A stretch of 31,214 nt of DNA from Syntrophaceae bacterium (GTDB taxonomy: Bacteria > Desulfobacterota > Desulfomonilia > Desulfomonilales > Desulfomonilaceae): contig JACWAG010000384.1 of NCBI GenBank assembly GCA_014874425.1, forward strand, positions 1-31,214, written 5' to 3'. Positions 15,479 through 24,555 of the stretch are shown here, piece by piece. Each line of letters starts with the position of its first letter. Position 1 is the first letter of the stretch. The position numbers and the translations under genes are program-made. The notes under the pieces were generated by a model that had not been told where the DNA came from, ran no database searches, and was given only the letters and a program-made list of their open reading frames with translations.

Positions 15479-17566
15479 ATGGCGCACAGGATTTCTTGTA
15501 CTGTGTCAGGCAAGGAAATGACTTTCGAAACGGGCCGCCTAGCAAAACAGGCGTCCGGTTCAGTTCTTGTCCAGACCGGTGAAACAGTTGTTTTAGTTAC
15601 TACGGTAGCTGAAAAGCAGGGTAGGGAAGGCATAGATTTCTTCCCTCTGACAGTCGATTACCTTGAAATGACTTATGCCGCTGGCAAAATCCCAGGTGGG
15701 TTTTTCAAGCGAGAAGGGCGACCGACCGAGAAAGAAATACTTACCTCAAGGTTTATAGATCGGCCTATAAGGCCACTTTTCCCTAGCGGTTTTGCCTCTG
15801 AGACTCAGATAATCGCAACGGTTCTATCATCCGATGGAGAACATGAACCGGACATGATGGCGATAAACGGCGCTTCAGCCGCTTTAAACATGTCGGATAT
15901 TCCCTTTAATGGACCGATAGGCGCGGTTCGAATTGGTAGAGTAGAGGGCGCATTCATAATAAATCCTACGCCGTTAGAGGATTCTTATTCGGATCTTAAC
16001 CTTATCGTAGTGGGGTCACGCAAAGGAATAGTAATGGTTGAGGGGGGTGCTGATCGCGTTCCCGAACAGGTAGTTGTGGATGCTATTTACAGGGCGTACG
16101 AAGAAGTTCTGAATATTGTAGAGGCTCAGGAGAAACTCCGGGAAGTTGCTGGTAAACCGAAACGAGAGGTCACGCCCAAATACCGCGATGACGATCTGTT
16201 CAATAAGATGAACACTGAATGGGGTCCCAGGATCGTTCAAGCCCTGGACATTTCCGCAAAACTTGAACGGCGAGAAGCTCTACATCAAATATATTCAGAA
16301 GCGCTTCAATCGTTAGGCGAGGAATTCCAGTCACGGCGATCAGAGATCATGTCCTATTTCGAAGAGATAGAACGACATTCTATCCGCACTATGATTTTGG
16401 AAAAGAATGTCAGAATAGGTGGACGTGGATTTAAAGATATTCGCAATATCTCCTGTGAGATTGGAGTGCTTCCGCGAACACATGGGAGCGCGTTATTTAC
16501 TCGTGGAGAAACTCAGGCCCTTGTAGTTGTGACGCTTGGGACTTCTTCAGATGAGCAGAAAATTGAAGCCCTTGAAGGGTCCAGCTATAAATCTTTCATG
16601 CTTCATTATAAGTTTCCACCGTTTTCCGTCGGCGAAGTAAAATTCTTGAGAGGTCCTTCCCGCCGGGAAATTGGACACGGCGCTCTTGCTGAACGAGCAA
16701 TAGCTTATCTACTCCCGAATGACGAAGATTTCCCTTACACAATACGCGTAGTTTCTGAGATTTTGGAATCAAATGGATCTTCTTCGATGGCCACAGTGTG
16801 CGGGGCTTCGTTGTCCCTTATGGACGCTGGCGTGCCGGTGTCTCAGCCTGTTGCCGGAATCGCAATGGGCTTGTTTAGAGAGGAAAACCGAACAGCGATC
16901 CTATCTGACATTATTGGCGATGAAGATCATCATGGTGACATGGATTTCAAAGTTACAGGTACCCGGCAAGGTGTAACCGCTCTTCAGATGGACATAAAAA
17001 TAGACGGTATAACTCGTGAGGTGCTAGCGGAAGCTTTATTTCAGGCAAAACAGGGACGGGAGCACATTCTTGATGAGATGAGCAAAGTCATAACTGACCC
17101 GCGCAAGGAGATATCTCCTTATGCTCCTCGTATTTACGTGATGTTTATTAATCCTGATAAGATTCGGGATATCATCGGTCCGGGCGGAAAGGTCATCCGG
17201 GGCATACAGGAGGAAACCGGTACACGAATTGAAGTCGATGATACCGGTAAAGTTATGATCGCTTCGGTTGATGTTACTGGGGCCGAGGAAGCGAAAAAAG
17301 CCATCGAGGGGCTTACTCAACAAGCTGAAATTGGGAAAATCTACGAGGGAACAGTTCGAAAGATCACTGATTTTGGCGCTTTCGTTGAAATTTTTCCCGG
17401 GACGGATGGATTGGTTCATATTTCACAATTAGCCAATGAACGCGTCAGAAAGGTTTCTGATGTGGTCAAGGAAGGTGAGACGGTTCCAGTTAAAGTAATT
17501 GGTATAGATCCTCAAGGGAAGATTAAACTTTCTCGAAAAGACGCTATCAATAAAGAACAAAATTAA
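15479..17566 (+). CDS. pnp: Polyribonucleotide nucleotidyltransferase (PNPase)
   Basis: 695 residues, the normal length. PNPase degrades RNA 3' to 5' with phosphate and forms the core of RNA-degrading complexes in the cytoplasm. Seen in order: the first RNase PH domain ('GKIPGGFFKREGRPTEKE'), the alpha-helical linker, and the second, catalytic RNase PH domain ('GSALFTRGETQALVVVTLGT', 'HYKFPPFSVGE', and 'DEDHHGDMDFKVTGT' with the metal-binding Asp residues). A KH domain follows with the GPGG loop near residue 563, then an S1 domain ('YEGTVRKITDFGAFVEIFPG') ending at the C-terminus. AGAGGA lies about 12 bases before the ATG, a little far. Downstream, an M16 peptidase begins 30 bases after the stop. 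Confidence 0.97.
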   Translation: MAHRISCTVSGKEMTFETGRLAKQASGSVLVQTGETVVLVTTVAEKQGREGIDFFPLTVDYLEMTYAAGKIPGGFFKREGRPTEKEILTSRFIDRPIRPLFPSGFASETQIIATVLSSDGEHEPDMMAINGASAALNMSDIPFNGPIGAVRIGRVEGAFIINPTPLEDSYSDLNLIVVGSRKGIVMVEGGADRVPEQVVVDAIYRAYEEVLNIVEAQEKLREVAGKPKREVTPKYRDDDLFNKMNTEWGPRIVQALDISAKLERREALHQIYSEALQSLGEEFQSRRSEIMSYFEEIERHSIRTMILEKNVRIGGRGFKDIRNISCEIGVLPRTHGSALFTRGETQALVVVTLGTSSDEQKIEALEGSSYKSFMLHYKFPPFSVGEVKFLRGPSRREIGHGALAERAIAYLLPNDEDFPYTIRVVSEILESNGSSSMATVCGASLSLMDAGVPVSQPVAGIAMGLFREENRTAILSDIIGDEDHHGDMDFKVTGTRQGVTALQMDIKIDGITREVLAEALFQAKQGREHILDEMSKVITDPRKEISPYAPRIYVMFINPDKIRDIIGPGGKVIRGIQEETGTRIEVDDTGKVMIASVDVTGAEEAKKAIEGLTQQAEIGKIYEGTVRKITDFGAFVEIFPGTDGLVHISQLANERVRKVSDVVKEGETVPVKVIGIDPQGKIKLSRKDAINKEQN

Positions 17567-17596
17567 GACCCAACTCAGAAAATAGAGATAAGCCTC

Positions 17597-18892
17597 GTGA
17601 ATAATTCAGCAATTAAAATATGCTTACAGGATTCGACTTTTCAAAAAACCGTAATGGACAATGGCGTTAGAATTCTCACCGAAAATCTTTCCTATCTGAA
17701 GTCCGTTTCTTTGTGTATTTGGGTTCGAACTGGTTCCAGAGTCGAAGAAAATGACGAAAATGGAATATGCCACTTTCTTGAACATATGATGTTCAAAGGA
17801 ACAACTAGTAGAGACGCTCTTCAGATTTCTAAAGAAATTGAATGTGTTGGTGGGTCTTTAAACGCCTTTACAGGCAAAGAAGCTACCTCTTACTTTTGCC
17901 GTGTGCTTAGTGATGATTTGCATCTTGGTTCAGATGTCCTGACGGATATGTATTTGAACTCCAGTTTCCCAGAATCGGAAATGAAGTGGGAAAAACAAGT
18001 GATCTGCCAGGAAATCCACCAACTGGAGGACAGTCCTGAAGACTATGTTAATGAATTGTTTCAAATGCGCTTTTGGCAGGGAGACCATTTTGGTCGTTCC
18101 ATTTTAGGAACAATAGACGATGTTCTTCATTTTGACAGAGAGAAATTAATTAAATTCAAGGAAGACCATTATGGTCCTCTCGAAACTATCGTATGCGCAG
18201 TCGGTAATTTTTGCCATGAAGACCTTGTGGACCTAGTTAAAGACGGGATGGGATCGCTGAAAAACGGGTCTCCTCGAATGCAGCAGCCAAAACCGAAAAA
18301 CGCGCCTGGCGCCCTGATCCAAGAAAAAGACTTGGAGCAGGTTCATCTATGCGTTGGGGTAGAAGGTCCAAGCGTTAAAGATGATGATCGTAATACCGCC
18401 TATATTTTCAATACGCTTTTTGGCGGAGGAATGAGTTCGCGACTTTTTCAGGAAGTTCGAGAAAAAAGAGGGCTAGCGTACAACATATATTCGTTTTATT
18501 CTCCTTACTCCGATACTGGCGTGATTGGAATTGGCGCAAGCACAGAACCTGACAGATTTGAAGAATTACTGGACGTCATGGGTCAAGAAACTCTTAGAGT
18601 GGCCGACACCATCACGGGTGATGAACTCCGGAATGCAAAGAATCAGCTTCGGGGGACCATTATAATGTCGAATGAATCCGCTGAATCCCGAATAGGGCGC
18701 ATAATTAAGGCTGAAACTACCTACGGTAGGTACATTTCAGTGGACGAAATAATTGATGACATTGAGAAAGTCACTCTTGAGGAAATTCGGGATTTTGCCT
18801 CAAGACTTTTTAGTCCCGCCGCTTTTACAGCGGTTGCTCTAGGGCAGGTTCCCAACTCGATGAACATTCTCAGTTATTTTAATCGGTTGTAG
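17597..18892 (+). CDS. M16 family zinc peptidase (processing-peptidase-like, YmxG/MlpA type)
   Basis: 431 residues from a GTG at 17597; GAG lies about nine bases upstream, and the next in-frame ATG at 17654 has no ribosome binding site. The inverted zinc motif is H-F-L-E-H at about residues 59-63 ('ICHFLEHMMFKGTT'), with the third ligand expected in 'VICQEIHQLEDSPEDYV'. The C-terminal half has the M16 R/Y region 'GGGMSSRLFQEVREKRGLAY'. There is no signal peptide. Single-chain ~430-residue M16 peptidases encoded right after pnp are common in Firmicutes and other bacteria (ymxG/mlpA), and the 30-base gap suggests cotranscription with pnp. Its substrate is unknown. The last 19 bases overlap, tail to tail, the end of the minus-strand TPR gene. 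Confidence 0.92.
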   Translation: MNNSAIKICLQDSTFQKTVMDNGVRILTENLSYLKSVSLCIWVRTGSRVEENDENGICHFLEHMMFKGTTSRDALQISKEIECVGGSLNAFTGKEATSYFCRVLSDDLHLGSDVLTDMYLNSSFPESEMKWEKQVICQEIHQLEDSPEDYVNELFQMRFWQGDHFGRSILGTIDDVLHFDREKLIKFKEDHYGPLETIVCAVGNFCHEDLVDLVKDGMGSLKNGSPRMQQPKPKNAPGALIQEKDLEQVHLCVGVEGPSVKDDDRNTAYIFNTLFGGGMSSRLFQEVREKRGLAYNIYSFYSPYSDTGVIGIGASTEPDRFEELLDVMGQETLRVADTITGDELRNAKNQLRGTIIMSNESAESRIGRIIKAETTYGRYISVDEIIDDIEKVTLEEIRDFASRLFSPAAFTAVALGQVPNSMNILSYFNRL

Positions 18893-19884
18893 TTAATCAT
18901 AGATTCTGAGTTAGGGGTTGTTGTGCCGGTAGGGCGAACCGGTTTGAGAGTTAGTTCTTGAAATGAGGGTGGTTTCTGTTTGATTTGAACCATTTTACGG
19001 GATGTGTCTATCAGAATTGACAAATTCTTCAGGCTTCCAGCCCCAAGAAGATTAAAACTCCTTTTCGTTTTTCTGTCCATAGTTTGAACCTGAATTGGCC
19101 CAAGCCTCATTTGATAGAGAAAAGCTTTTTCTACGGAATAGCGTGTAACTGGTAATGAAGATCCGTCGGCCAGATGAACGAGGCCCTTGCCGATTTCTTT
19201 CACGCGCGTTTCATGAGACAACTCTTTGAGTAAAGATTTGTCAATCAAACTGTGTGTCGCCCCTGTGTCGAGCAGAAAACGATGGGGCCTACCATTAAGA
19301 CTAAACCTTACTTGAACAAATATTTGCCCGTCTTCGTTAATTCTTGTTACGACACAATTTTCGTCAACTTTGTGAAAATTTATTTCATTTAGAACAGAAC
19401 TTGCCAGTCTCAGACTCTGAGGGTCAGGCCCCATAGTCATTACCGCTTCGCTATCCCTTCTAGCCTGTTCCACCCGATCTGTCCGAAGGTTGGCTAGGGC
19501 CCGAGCGGCATAGTTGAAGCTGGATTTCGGATCCAATTCAATAGCTCGATTGAAATCCAAGATTGCCTTTCCAAACGACCCCATATTTAGAAAAGTTATT
19601 CCGCGGTTGGCCAGAGTGACCGATTTAAGTGAGTCATTATTATGGGGTATTTTTATTGCGGAGGTGAAATCTCCCAAGGCTTGTGACGCCTTTGCTTCTT
19701 TAAGATATAGTAAAGCTCTCAGATTCAAACCTGAAGCTAGCGTTTCCCCTGACAAGCCTCCGGAGTCAAGGACTTTCTTGAGGTCCTTCCAGGCGTCCAT
19801 TGTATCACCTTTTTCGTAATATGCCTGGGCCCTAGCTAGCAAAGCAGTGCGCGTGAATTCATTGTTAAGCGCGAGGGATCCCAA
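18874..19884 (-). CDS. TPR protein with retropepsin-like aspartyl protease domain (body of an amber-interrupted gene)
   Basis: The longest frame with a usable start (TTG at 19884, no good ribosome binding site) gives 336 residues. The first ~155 form tetratricopeptide repeats (for example 'ALLARAQAYYEKGDTMDAW' and 'GKAILDFNRAIELDPKSSFN'). The C-terminal ~150 form a retropepsin-like domain: D-T-G catalytic motif in 'FLLDTGATHSLIDKSLLKEL', and the family's closing pattern 'NLLGAGSLKNLSILIDTSRK'. Such TPR-aspartyl protease proteins are normally exported. The TPR region clearly continues upstream of the TTG, through an in-frame TAG at 19957-19959, to a signal peptide and a better start at about 20058. 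The gene is therefore either freshly inactivated, expressed at low level by internal initiation or readthrough, or affected by a sequence error. It converges on and overlaps the M16 gene by 19 bases. Confidence 0.7.
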   Translation of the reverse strand: MGSLALNNEFTRTALLARAQAYYEKGDTMDAWKDLKKVLDSGGLSGETLASGLNLRALLYLKEAKASQALGDFTSAIKIPHNNDSLKSVTLANRGITFLNMGSFGKAILDFNRAIELDPKSSFNYAARALANLRTDRVEQARRDSEAVMTMGPDPQSLRLASSVLNEINFHKVDENCVVTRINEDGQIFVQVRFSLNGRPHRFLLDTGATHSLIDKSLLKELSHETRVKEIGKGLVHLADGSSLPVTRYSVEKAFLYQMRLGPIQVQTMDRKTKRSFNLLGAGSLKNLSILIDTSRKMVQIKQKPPSFQELTLKPVRPTGTTTPNSESMINYNRLK

Positions 19885-19956
19885 CGCCTGTGAAATAGAT
19901 TGGATTGTCGCTTGATAATTTCCTGATTTTAGAAGATTTTTGGTGTCTTGAAAAAT

Positions 19957-20061
19957 CTATTCGGAATGGTCAAGGGGAAATACGTTGACCGGAAACACCA
20001 CTATCAGCGCAAAACTTGTTAAACCTAACAGATAAGCCCTAAAATTTAGAATAAGCAACAA
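19957..20061 (-). pseudogene. Signal-peptide segment of the TPR/aspartyl protease gene, cut off by TAG
   Basis: In the same frame as the downstream gene, from TTG TTG at 20061/20058 (with TTAGGGG five to eight bases upstream), the minus strand encodes about 33 residues ending F-P-L-D-H-S-E followed by TAG. The segment has the make-up of a Sec signal peptide (R-A-Y, then L-L-G-L-T-S-F-A-L-I-V-V). After the TAG the frame goes on without another stop into 'DTKNLLKSGNYQATIQSI', which reads as TPR helix. TAG is used as an ordinary terminator elsewhere in the window (mutS, hisI, the M16 gene), so a recoded sense codon is unlikely. Confidence 0.65.
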
Positions 20062-20129
20062 TCACACCCCTAACGCTTGAGATATTAATAATTGCCAGTA
20101 TAAGGCGCCAATACGAATAATATAGGTTA

Positions 20130-20158
20130 ATTGTAAATACTATTCATAATAGTTTCAA
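20130..20158 (-). promoter_or_regulatory. Candidate sigma-70 promoter for the TPR/aspartyl protease gene
   Basis: On the minus strand TTGAAA (20158-20153) and TACAAT (20135-20130) are separated by exactly 17 bases. This puts the transcript start about 65 bases before the signal-peptide start and supports the upstream segment as the gene's real 5' end. Confidence 0.5.
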
Positions 20159-20211
20159 GTATTTTATAAAAGCACTTGTAATTAAACTAGAATATCAAAC
20201 GACAGTCAAGT

Positions 20212-20235
20212 AACGATTAAAATTGAACGATTAAA
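20212..20235. repeat. Tandem 10-base direct repeat, possible regulator site
   Basis: AACGATTAAA occurs at 20212-20221 and again at 20226-20235, a 14-base period. It lies about 55 bases upstream of the candidate -35 for the minus-strand TPR gene. Tandem half-sites in this position can bind response regulators, but chance is possible in AT-rich sequence. Nothing else is recognisable in the 20062-20294 gap. Confidence 0.3.
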
Positions 20236-20294
20236 GTCAACCCCAACGACAGCGCTCACAAGAGACACGTTACGGGTTGAGTATCAACAGCGAA

Positions 20295-20807
20295 CTATGT
20301 CCTACGAGGCATGCTTTTGAACCATTCGAGAATCTCCTGCAACTCAGCCAATTCCCTACCGGAAAACTTCCGAACTAAAGACAAAACTTGCTGTGAAAGC
20401 CAGAACCGTTCTTCTCTGGGCGATTTTCGAGCTACACAGAGGAAATCTTGCAATAATTTGTCGATGACCTGGACTTGGTCAATTATAGAATCCGCCACAA
20501 CAGAATCCAGTTTTCTTTGACGAGCCTCTACGATTGTTACAACTTTGGCGGCTTGGTTAACTTCACCATCCGTGGACAACGCTTCATTTTTTAGAATTAC
20601 AGAAGCTGTCTCCCCTGAAAGCTTGAAAGCCCTTTTTAGTTCAGATGGTTCGAATGGTGGATAGATGTCTTTGAGTCGAGTGCCGGTCCTCACATCAAAA
20701 AGATCAAAATAAAACTCTGGTTGGCAATGCGTAGCCTCTTCACACATTTTCACTAAAACGGTAGCGTCCCGAATCAAATAGTAACTGTATTGTTTGGATG
20801 CGTCCAT
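20295..20807 (-). CDS. Hypothetical protein, no family recognised
   Basis: 170 residues; ATG at 20807, with only a distant AAGG upstream. There is no signal peptide or membrane segment, so it is presumably cytoplasmic. The first ~75 residues look like a mixed alpha/beta fold ('PEFYFDLFDVRTGTRLKDIY'). The rest is predicted mainly helical and charged, including 'SIIDQVQVIDKLLQDFL' and 'LSLVRKFSGRELAELQEILE', and ends M-P-R-R-T. It diverges from smc with only 59 bases between starts, so the two may share a control region; a link to chromosome maintenance would be speculation. Codon use looks like that of its neighbours, and the length and single long frame support a real gene. Confidence 0.65.
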   Translation of the reverse strand: MDASKQYSYYLIRDATVLVKMCEEATHCQPEFYFDLFDVRTGTRLKDIYPPFEPSELKRAFKLSGETASVILKNEALSTDGEVNQAAKVVTIVEARQRKLDSVVADSIIDQVQVIDKLLQDFLCVARKSPREERFWLSQQVLSLVRKFSGRELAELQEILEWFKSMPRRT

Positions 20808-20866
20808 GATAAATATTATAATACCTTTTTTAAATTTGCCAGGGTGGTTCGACCGGAAAATCGCAC

Positions 20867-23800
20867 ATGAAGCTCAAGCGCCTAGAAATAATCGGTTTCA
20901 AGAGTTTTCCAGAGAAAACCACCATAGATTTCTGTGATGGTATCACCTCAGTTGTAGGCCCAAACGGTTCAGGCAAAAGCAATATAATGGAGGCCATCCG
21001 ATGGGTTATGGGGGAGCAGCGAACCAGGACGTTGCGCTGCAAAAAGATGGAAGACTTGATCTTTAATGGTTCTGATTCCCTTAAACCTGTAGGGATGGCG
21101 GAAATCAGACTTACTCTGGGTAACGACGGAAAATCTTTTCCACCACCAATGTCGGACTATGACGAGATTATGGTAACACGGCGTGTTTACCGTGATGGAA
21201 ATTCACAATACGAATTTAACGGTGTTTCTTGCAGATTGACAGACATTGTCGAATTCTTTCTCGACACAGGCATAGGCCGGAATTCTTACGCAATTATAGA
21301 ACAGGGACGAGTGGAACAGATAATAGCGGCAAGGCCTGAAGAAAGAAGAATTTTCTTGGAAGAGGCGGCGAGCATAAACAGATACAAATTGCGGCGTGAA
21401 TCTACAATAAAGAAACTGGAGCAAACCAACCAAAACCTTCAACGTATCAAAGATGTCATATCTGAAGTAAAAAAACAAAGTCAGTCGCTAAAAAAGCAGG
21501 CTGTAAAAGCTGAACGGTTTCGAGAACTCAAGAATCGACTCAGAACATTAGAAATCAGTCTTGAAGCTTTCAAATGCCGAAGCCTATCCGAGAAATTGGA
21601 TCAACTAAAAGTCGATGAAAGAAAACTTGTCGATGAATTGACGCAGAACGAAACAAACCTTGGGAAACTGACTGCGGAACTCGAATCCGTTCGTCTTCAA
21701 ACTTCTGACATTCAGACGTCCTTTAGAGCGTTGTCCGAGAAATTGCGTTCTGCTGAGGTAGAACGCAACACCTATGAATCCAACCTAAAGAATTGCCTAT
21801 CTCGAGAAAATGAACTTCGGGAAAGACGCCGAAGAATCGAGTCTGATCTGGATTCAGGGATTCGCAACAAATCCAGGGCGGAAAGCAAGATGGAAGAAGA
21901 TGAATTGAAGCACTCTGAATTCATTTCCAGTCAGACAAATTTAACTCAGGAATTAAAATCTTCCCAACGAATGACAGTCAGCCTGGAAAAAGAGGCCAAA
22001 GAAAAAAACAGGCGACTGGAACAGTTCAAGGAGCATCTGTTCGAAACTCTTCAAAAACTCTCTCAATACAAGAATCGAGCAGAACAAAATATAAGGCGAC
22101 AAACGGAAATTAAGGCGCGTTTAAAAAAGGATGAGGCTGATTTACTGTCTCAGTCAGAATTATTAGACAAGTCATCGCAACAAATGGACCGTATTCAACA
22201 GAGAAATTTGGAGGTCCAACAATCCTTGAACTTGGTTGAGTCCGAGATTGGAACGGATCAAGAAAAACGGTCAGAGCTTGTTTCTGAAATAAAATCTTTA
22301 AGAGAAAACTTTAGGTTGCTTGAAAAAGAGTTCCTTTCAATGAAGGCTCGATTAGAATTTCTAAATGATCAGAATCGTAATTACTCTTCTTACAGTTCAG
22401 GAACACAATCTGTAATGAAGACCTTTTCTTCTGTATCAGTGACGGAAGTCCTAAAACCTCTTGCTGAACTTGTTCAATGTCCTGCGGAATATCACCTGGC
22501 ACTAGCTTCCGTCCTCGATAGTCGATTAGGCGCTATAGTCGTTAAAGACTTTTCCCATGCCCTTGAACTGGCTGAAAAGATAAAAGAGCGACAGATCTCT
22601 CGAGTTGATCTATTTGCGCTGGATTCGTTTTCATCCGATAATTGCGACCAAGCATTGATGGAAAATCAACATATTGAAAGATTGTCGGATGTTGTGACGG
22701 CGAGTCCTGGTTTCAAGGACCTGGTAAATGAACTTCTCAAAGATTTCTATGTTGTTGAAACCCTGGCGTTAGCAAAAGAATGGCTTCCCGGCTTAGGGTC
22801 AAAAATTAAGATCGTGACGCTGAACGGAGAAATCATTGTACCTGAGAAACTAGTGTCGGTAGGGTCGCTTGAAATGATGGAAAAGGATGTTTTATCCAAA
22901 AAGTTGGAAGCCGAGTCGTTGTTTGTCCAAACGTCAGAGGCCGAAGAACAAATTCAGAAGATATACTCCACTATTGATACTAAGGAATCTATACTTCAGG
23001 AACTATCAGGCAAAATCGAAAGGAACACCCTGCTTAGGTCAGAACTAAAAATCGAACAGGCCAAGTTGTTAAAGGATATAGAAAGACTAAATTCAGAAAA
23101 CAATAGGCTCCGGAGTGGAATCAGATCAATTGATCTGGATAAAAAAAGGATATTGGAGGACCTGAATCAACTCAGCGAGGAAAATAATGAGATTGAAATC
23201 AACTCTAAATCTTTGGAGGAGAAAAAGCTTTCGTTAATTCAGGAAAAGGAAGCGTTCGAAAAACACACCAAGGAAGCCAGGTTATCTCTGGACAAAGAGA
23301 CAAAACGAATGAATGAACTTAGAATTAGTCTAGTTCAAATAGAAGAACGAAAGAAATCTCTGGAAAAAGACCTAAATTCCACGAAGAATTTTATAAAGAA
23401 CTGTGAACGCCAAATCAGAAGCTTTAAACAAGAAGTCGAATATTTGACTCAACAAGCCCAATATTTTGCCCAAGACAAAATCAAAACCCTGAATCATAAA
23501 AAGCAGTTGGCGATCTTGTATGACAAACTTAGTGTTGAACAAGCCAAAGCGCAGGAATCATATGATTCATTAAAGCTGGTGGCCGTAAAGTTGTCTGATG
23601 AAGACCAGTCTCTAAATAAATCTGTTGGGCATTTAAGGGAACGAATCCATGAGAACGAAGTTGAAATGGTGCGATTGGAAGAAGCGCTTCGTAACTCGGT
23701 AGAAAAAATTGTTGAAAGGCACAACGTAGACCCTCGATTTGTAAAAAGTCCTCTAGCCCAATCAGATGAAGCGGAGGTGGTTAAAATTAGATCAAAAATT

Positions 23801-24403
23801 GAATCTATGGGGGAAGTGAATCTGGCCGCAATCAGCGAAAGCCAACAAGTCGAAGAAAGATTTGGTTTTCTTCTGGAACAAGAGAAGGATCTAGTTGCTG
23901 CGGTGAGATCATTATTTGCGACTATAGAAAAAATTGATAGGACTACAACGCAACGTTTTCACGCTACATTTCAGGAGGTAAACGCTAAATTTAGAGAGAT
24001 TTTCTCTTCTCTTTTCAACGGAGGGGAAGCATGGTTGGAACTTATAGGATCAGGAGATCCCGCAGATCATGGTGTCAATATAATGGTAAAACCTCCTGGG
24101 AAAAGACTGCAAAATGTTGATTTGTTATCTGGAGGCGAAAAGGCGTTGACGGCTATCGCTTTCATTTTTGCGATATTTCTGTACAAGCCATCAGCCTTTT
24201 GTCTTTTGGACGAGGTAGACGCTCCTCTGGATGATTCAAACGTTGATCGTTTTAATCAGATGCTGAGAGACCTTTCTAGGAATACCCAGTTCGTTGTAAT
24301 AACCCACAACAAAAAAAGTATGGAGGGTTCTGACTGTTTGTTTGGAGTAACCTCCGGGGAAGCGGGGGCATCCACTTTAGTTTCTGTGAAATTATCTGAC
24401 TAA
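20867..24403 (+). CDS. smc: Chromosome partition protein Smc
   Basis: 1178 residues, a normal Smc length; ATG at 20867 with GGAAA about nine bases upstream. Smc dimers, with ScpA/ScpB, extrude DNA loops and organise the nucleoid. Seen in order: the N-terminal ATPase half with Walker A 'VGPNGSGKSNIMEAIRWVMG' near residue 30 and 'RNSYAIIEQGRVEQII' near 140; a long coiled coil (~160-505); a hinge at ~515-660; a second coiled coil (~675-990); and the C-terminal ATPase half with signature 'LLSGGEKALTAIAFIFAIF' near 1086, then Walker B 'FCLLDEVDAPLDDSNVDRF' near 1112. The chain shows no gap or frameshift. scpA/scpB are not next to it. Confidence 0.96.
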   Translation: MKLKRLEIIGFKSFPEKTTIDFCDGITSVVGPNGSGKSNIMEAIRWVMGEQRTRTLRCKKMEDLIFNGSDSLKPVGMAEIRLTLGNDGKSFPPPMSDYDEIMVTRRVYRDGNSQYEFNGVSCRLTDIVEFFLDTGIGRNSYAIIEQGRVEQIIAARPEERRIFLEEAASINRYKLRRESTIKKLEQTNQNLQRIKDVISEVKKQSQSLKKQAVKAERFRELKNRLRTLEISLEAFKCRSLSEKLDQLKVDERKLVDELTQNETNLGKLTAELESVRLQTSDIQTSFRALSEKLRSAEVERNTYESNLKNCLSRENELRERRRRIESDLDSGIRNKSRAESKMEEDELKHSEFISSQTNLTQELKSSQRMTVSLEKEAKEKNRRLEQFKEHLFETLQKLSQYKNRAEQNIRRQTEIKARLKKDEADLLSQSELLDKSSQQMDRIQQRNLEVQQSLNLVESEIGTDQEKRSELVSEIKSLRENFRLLEKEFLSMKARLEFLNDQNRNYSSYSSGTQSVMKTFSSVSVTEVLKPLAELVQCPAEYHLALASVLDSRLGAIVVKDFSHALELAEKIKERQISRVDLFALDSFSSDNCDQALMENQHIERLSDVVTASPGFKDLVNELLKDFYVVETLALAKEWLPGLGSKIKIVTLNGEIIVPEKLVSVGSLEMMEKDVLSKKLEAESLFVQTSEAEEQIQKIYSTIDTKESILQELSGKIERNTLLRSELKIEQAKLLKDIERLNSENNRLRSGIRSIDLDKKRILEDLNQLSEENNEIEINSKSLEEKKLSLIQEKEAFEKHTKEARLSLDKETKRMNELRISLVQIEERKKSLEKDLNSTKNFIKNCERQIRSFKQEVEYLTQQAQYFAQDKIKTLNHKKQLAILYDKLSVEQAKAQESYDSLKLVAVKLSDEDQSLNKSVGHLRERIHENEVEMVRLEEALRNSVEKIVERHNVDPRFVKSPLAQSDEAEVVKIRSKIESMGEVNLAAISESQQVEERFGFLLEQEKDLVAAVRSLFATIEKIDRTTTQRFHATFQEVNAKFREIFSSLFNGGEAWLELIGSGDPADHGVNIMVKPPGKRLQNVDLLSGGEKALTAIAFIFAIFLYKPSAFCLLDEVDAPLDDSNVDRFNQMLRDLSRNTQFVVITHNKKSMEGSDCLFGVTSGEAGASTLVSVKLSD

Positions 24404-24470
24404 TTGATTGGTATCAAGGCATTGCTGTTGGTAATTCAACCTGACCTCTTTGCTCAACCCACAAATAATC

Positions 24471-24499
24471 TTGACAAAATTCAATTTAAAATATATTAG
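24471..24499 (+). promoter_or_regulatory. Strong candidate sigma-70 promoter of the outer-membrane protein gene
   Basis: A consensus TTGACA (24471-24476) is followed after exactly 17 A/T-rich bases by TATTAG (24494-24499), about 57 bases before the ATG at 24556. A TATATT two bases upstream of that -10 is an alternative. It is the best sigma-70 match noticed in the window. Confidence 0.6.
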
Positions 24500-24555
24500 T
24501 TACGTAGAATATATAAAGTAAATACTTATTATATTGACGCTTTGGACTGTATATA

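Noticed and set aside
19957..19959. TAG read as pyrrolysine or otherwise recoded
   Set aside because: TAG is the ordinary stop of mutS, hisI, the M16 peptidase and others in this window, and no pyl genes are visible. A nonsense mutation or sequence error is simpler.
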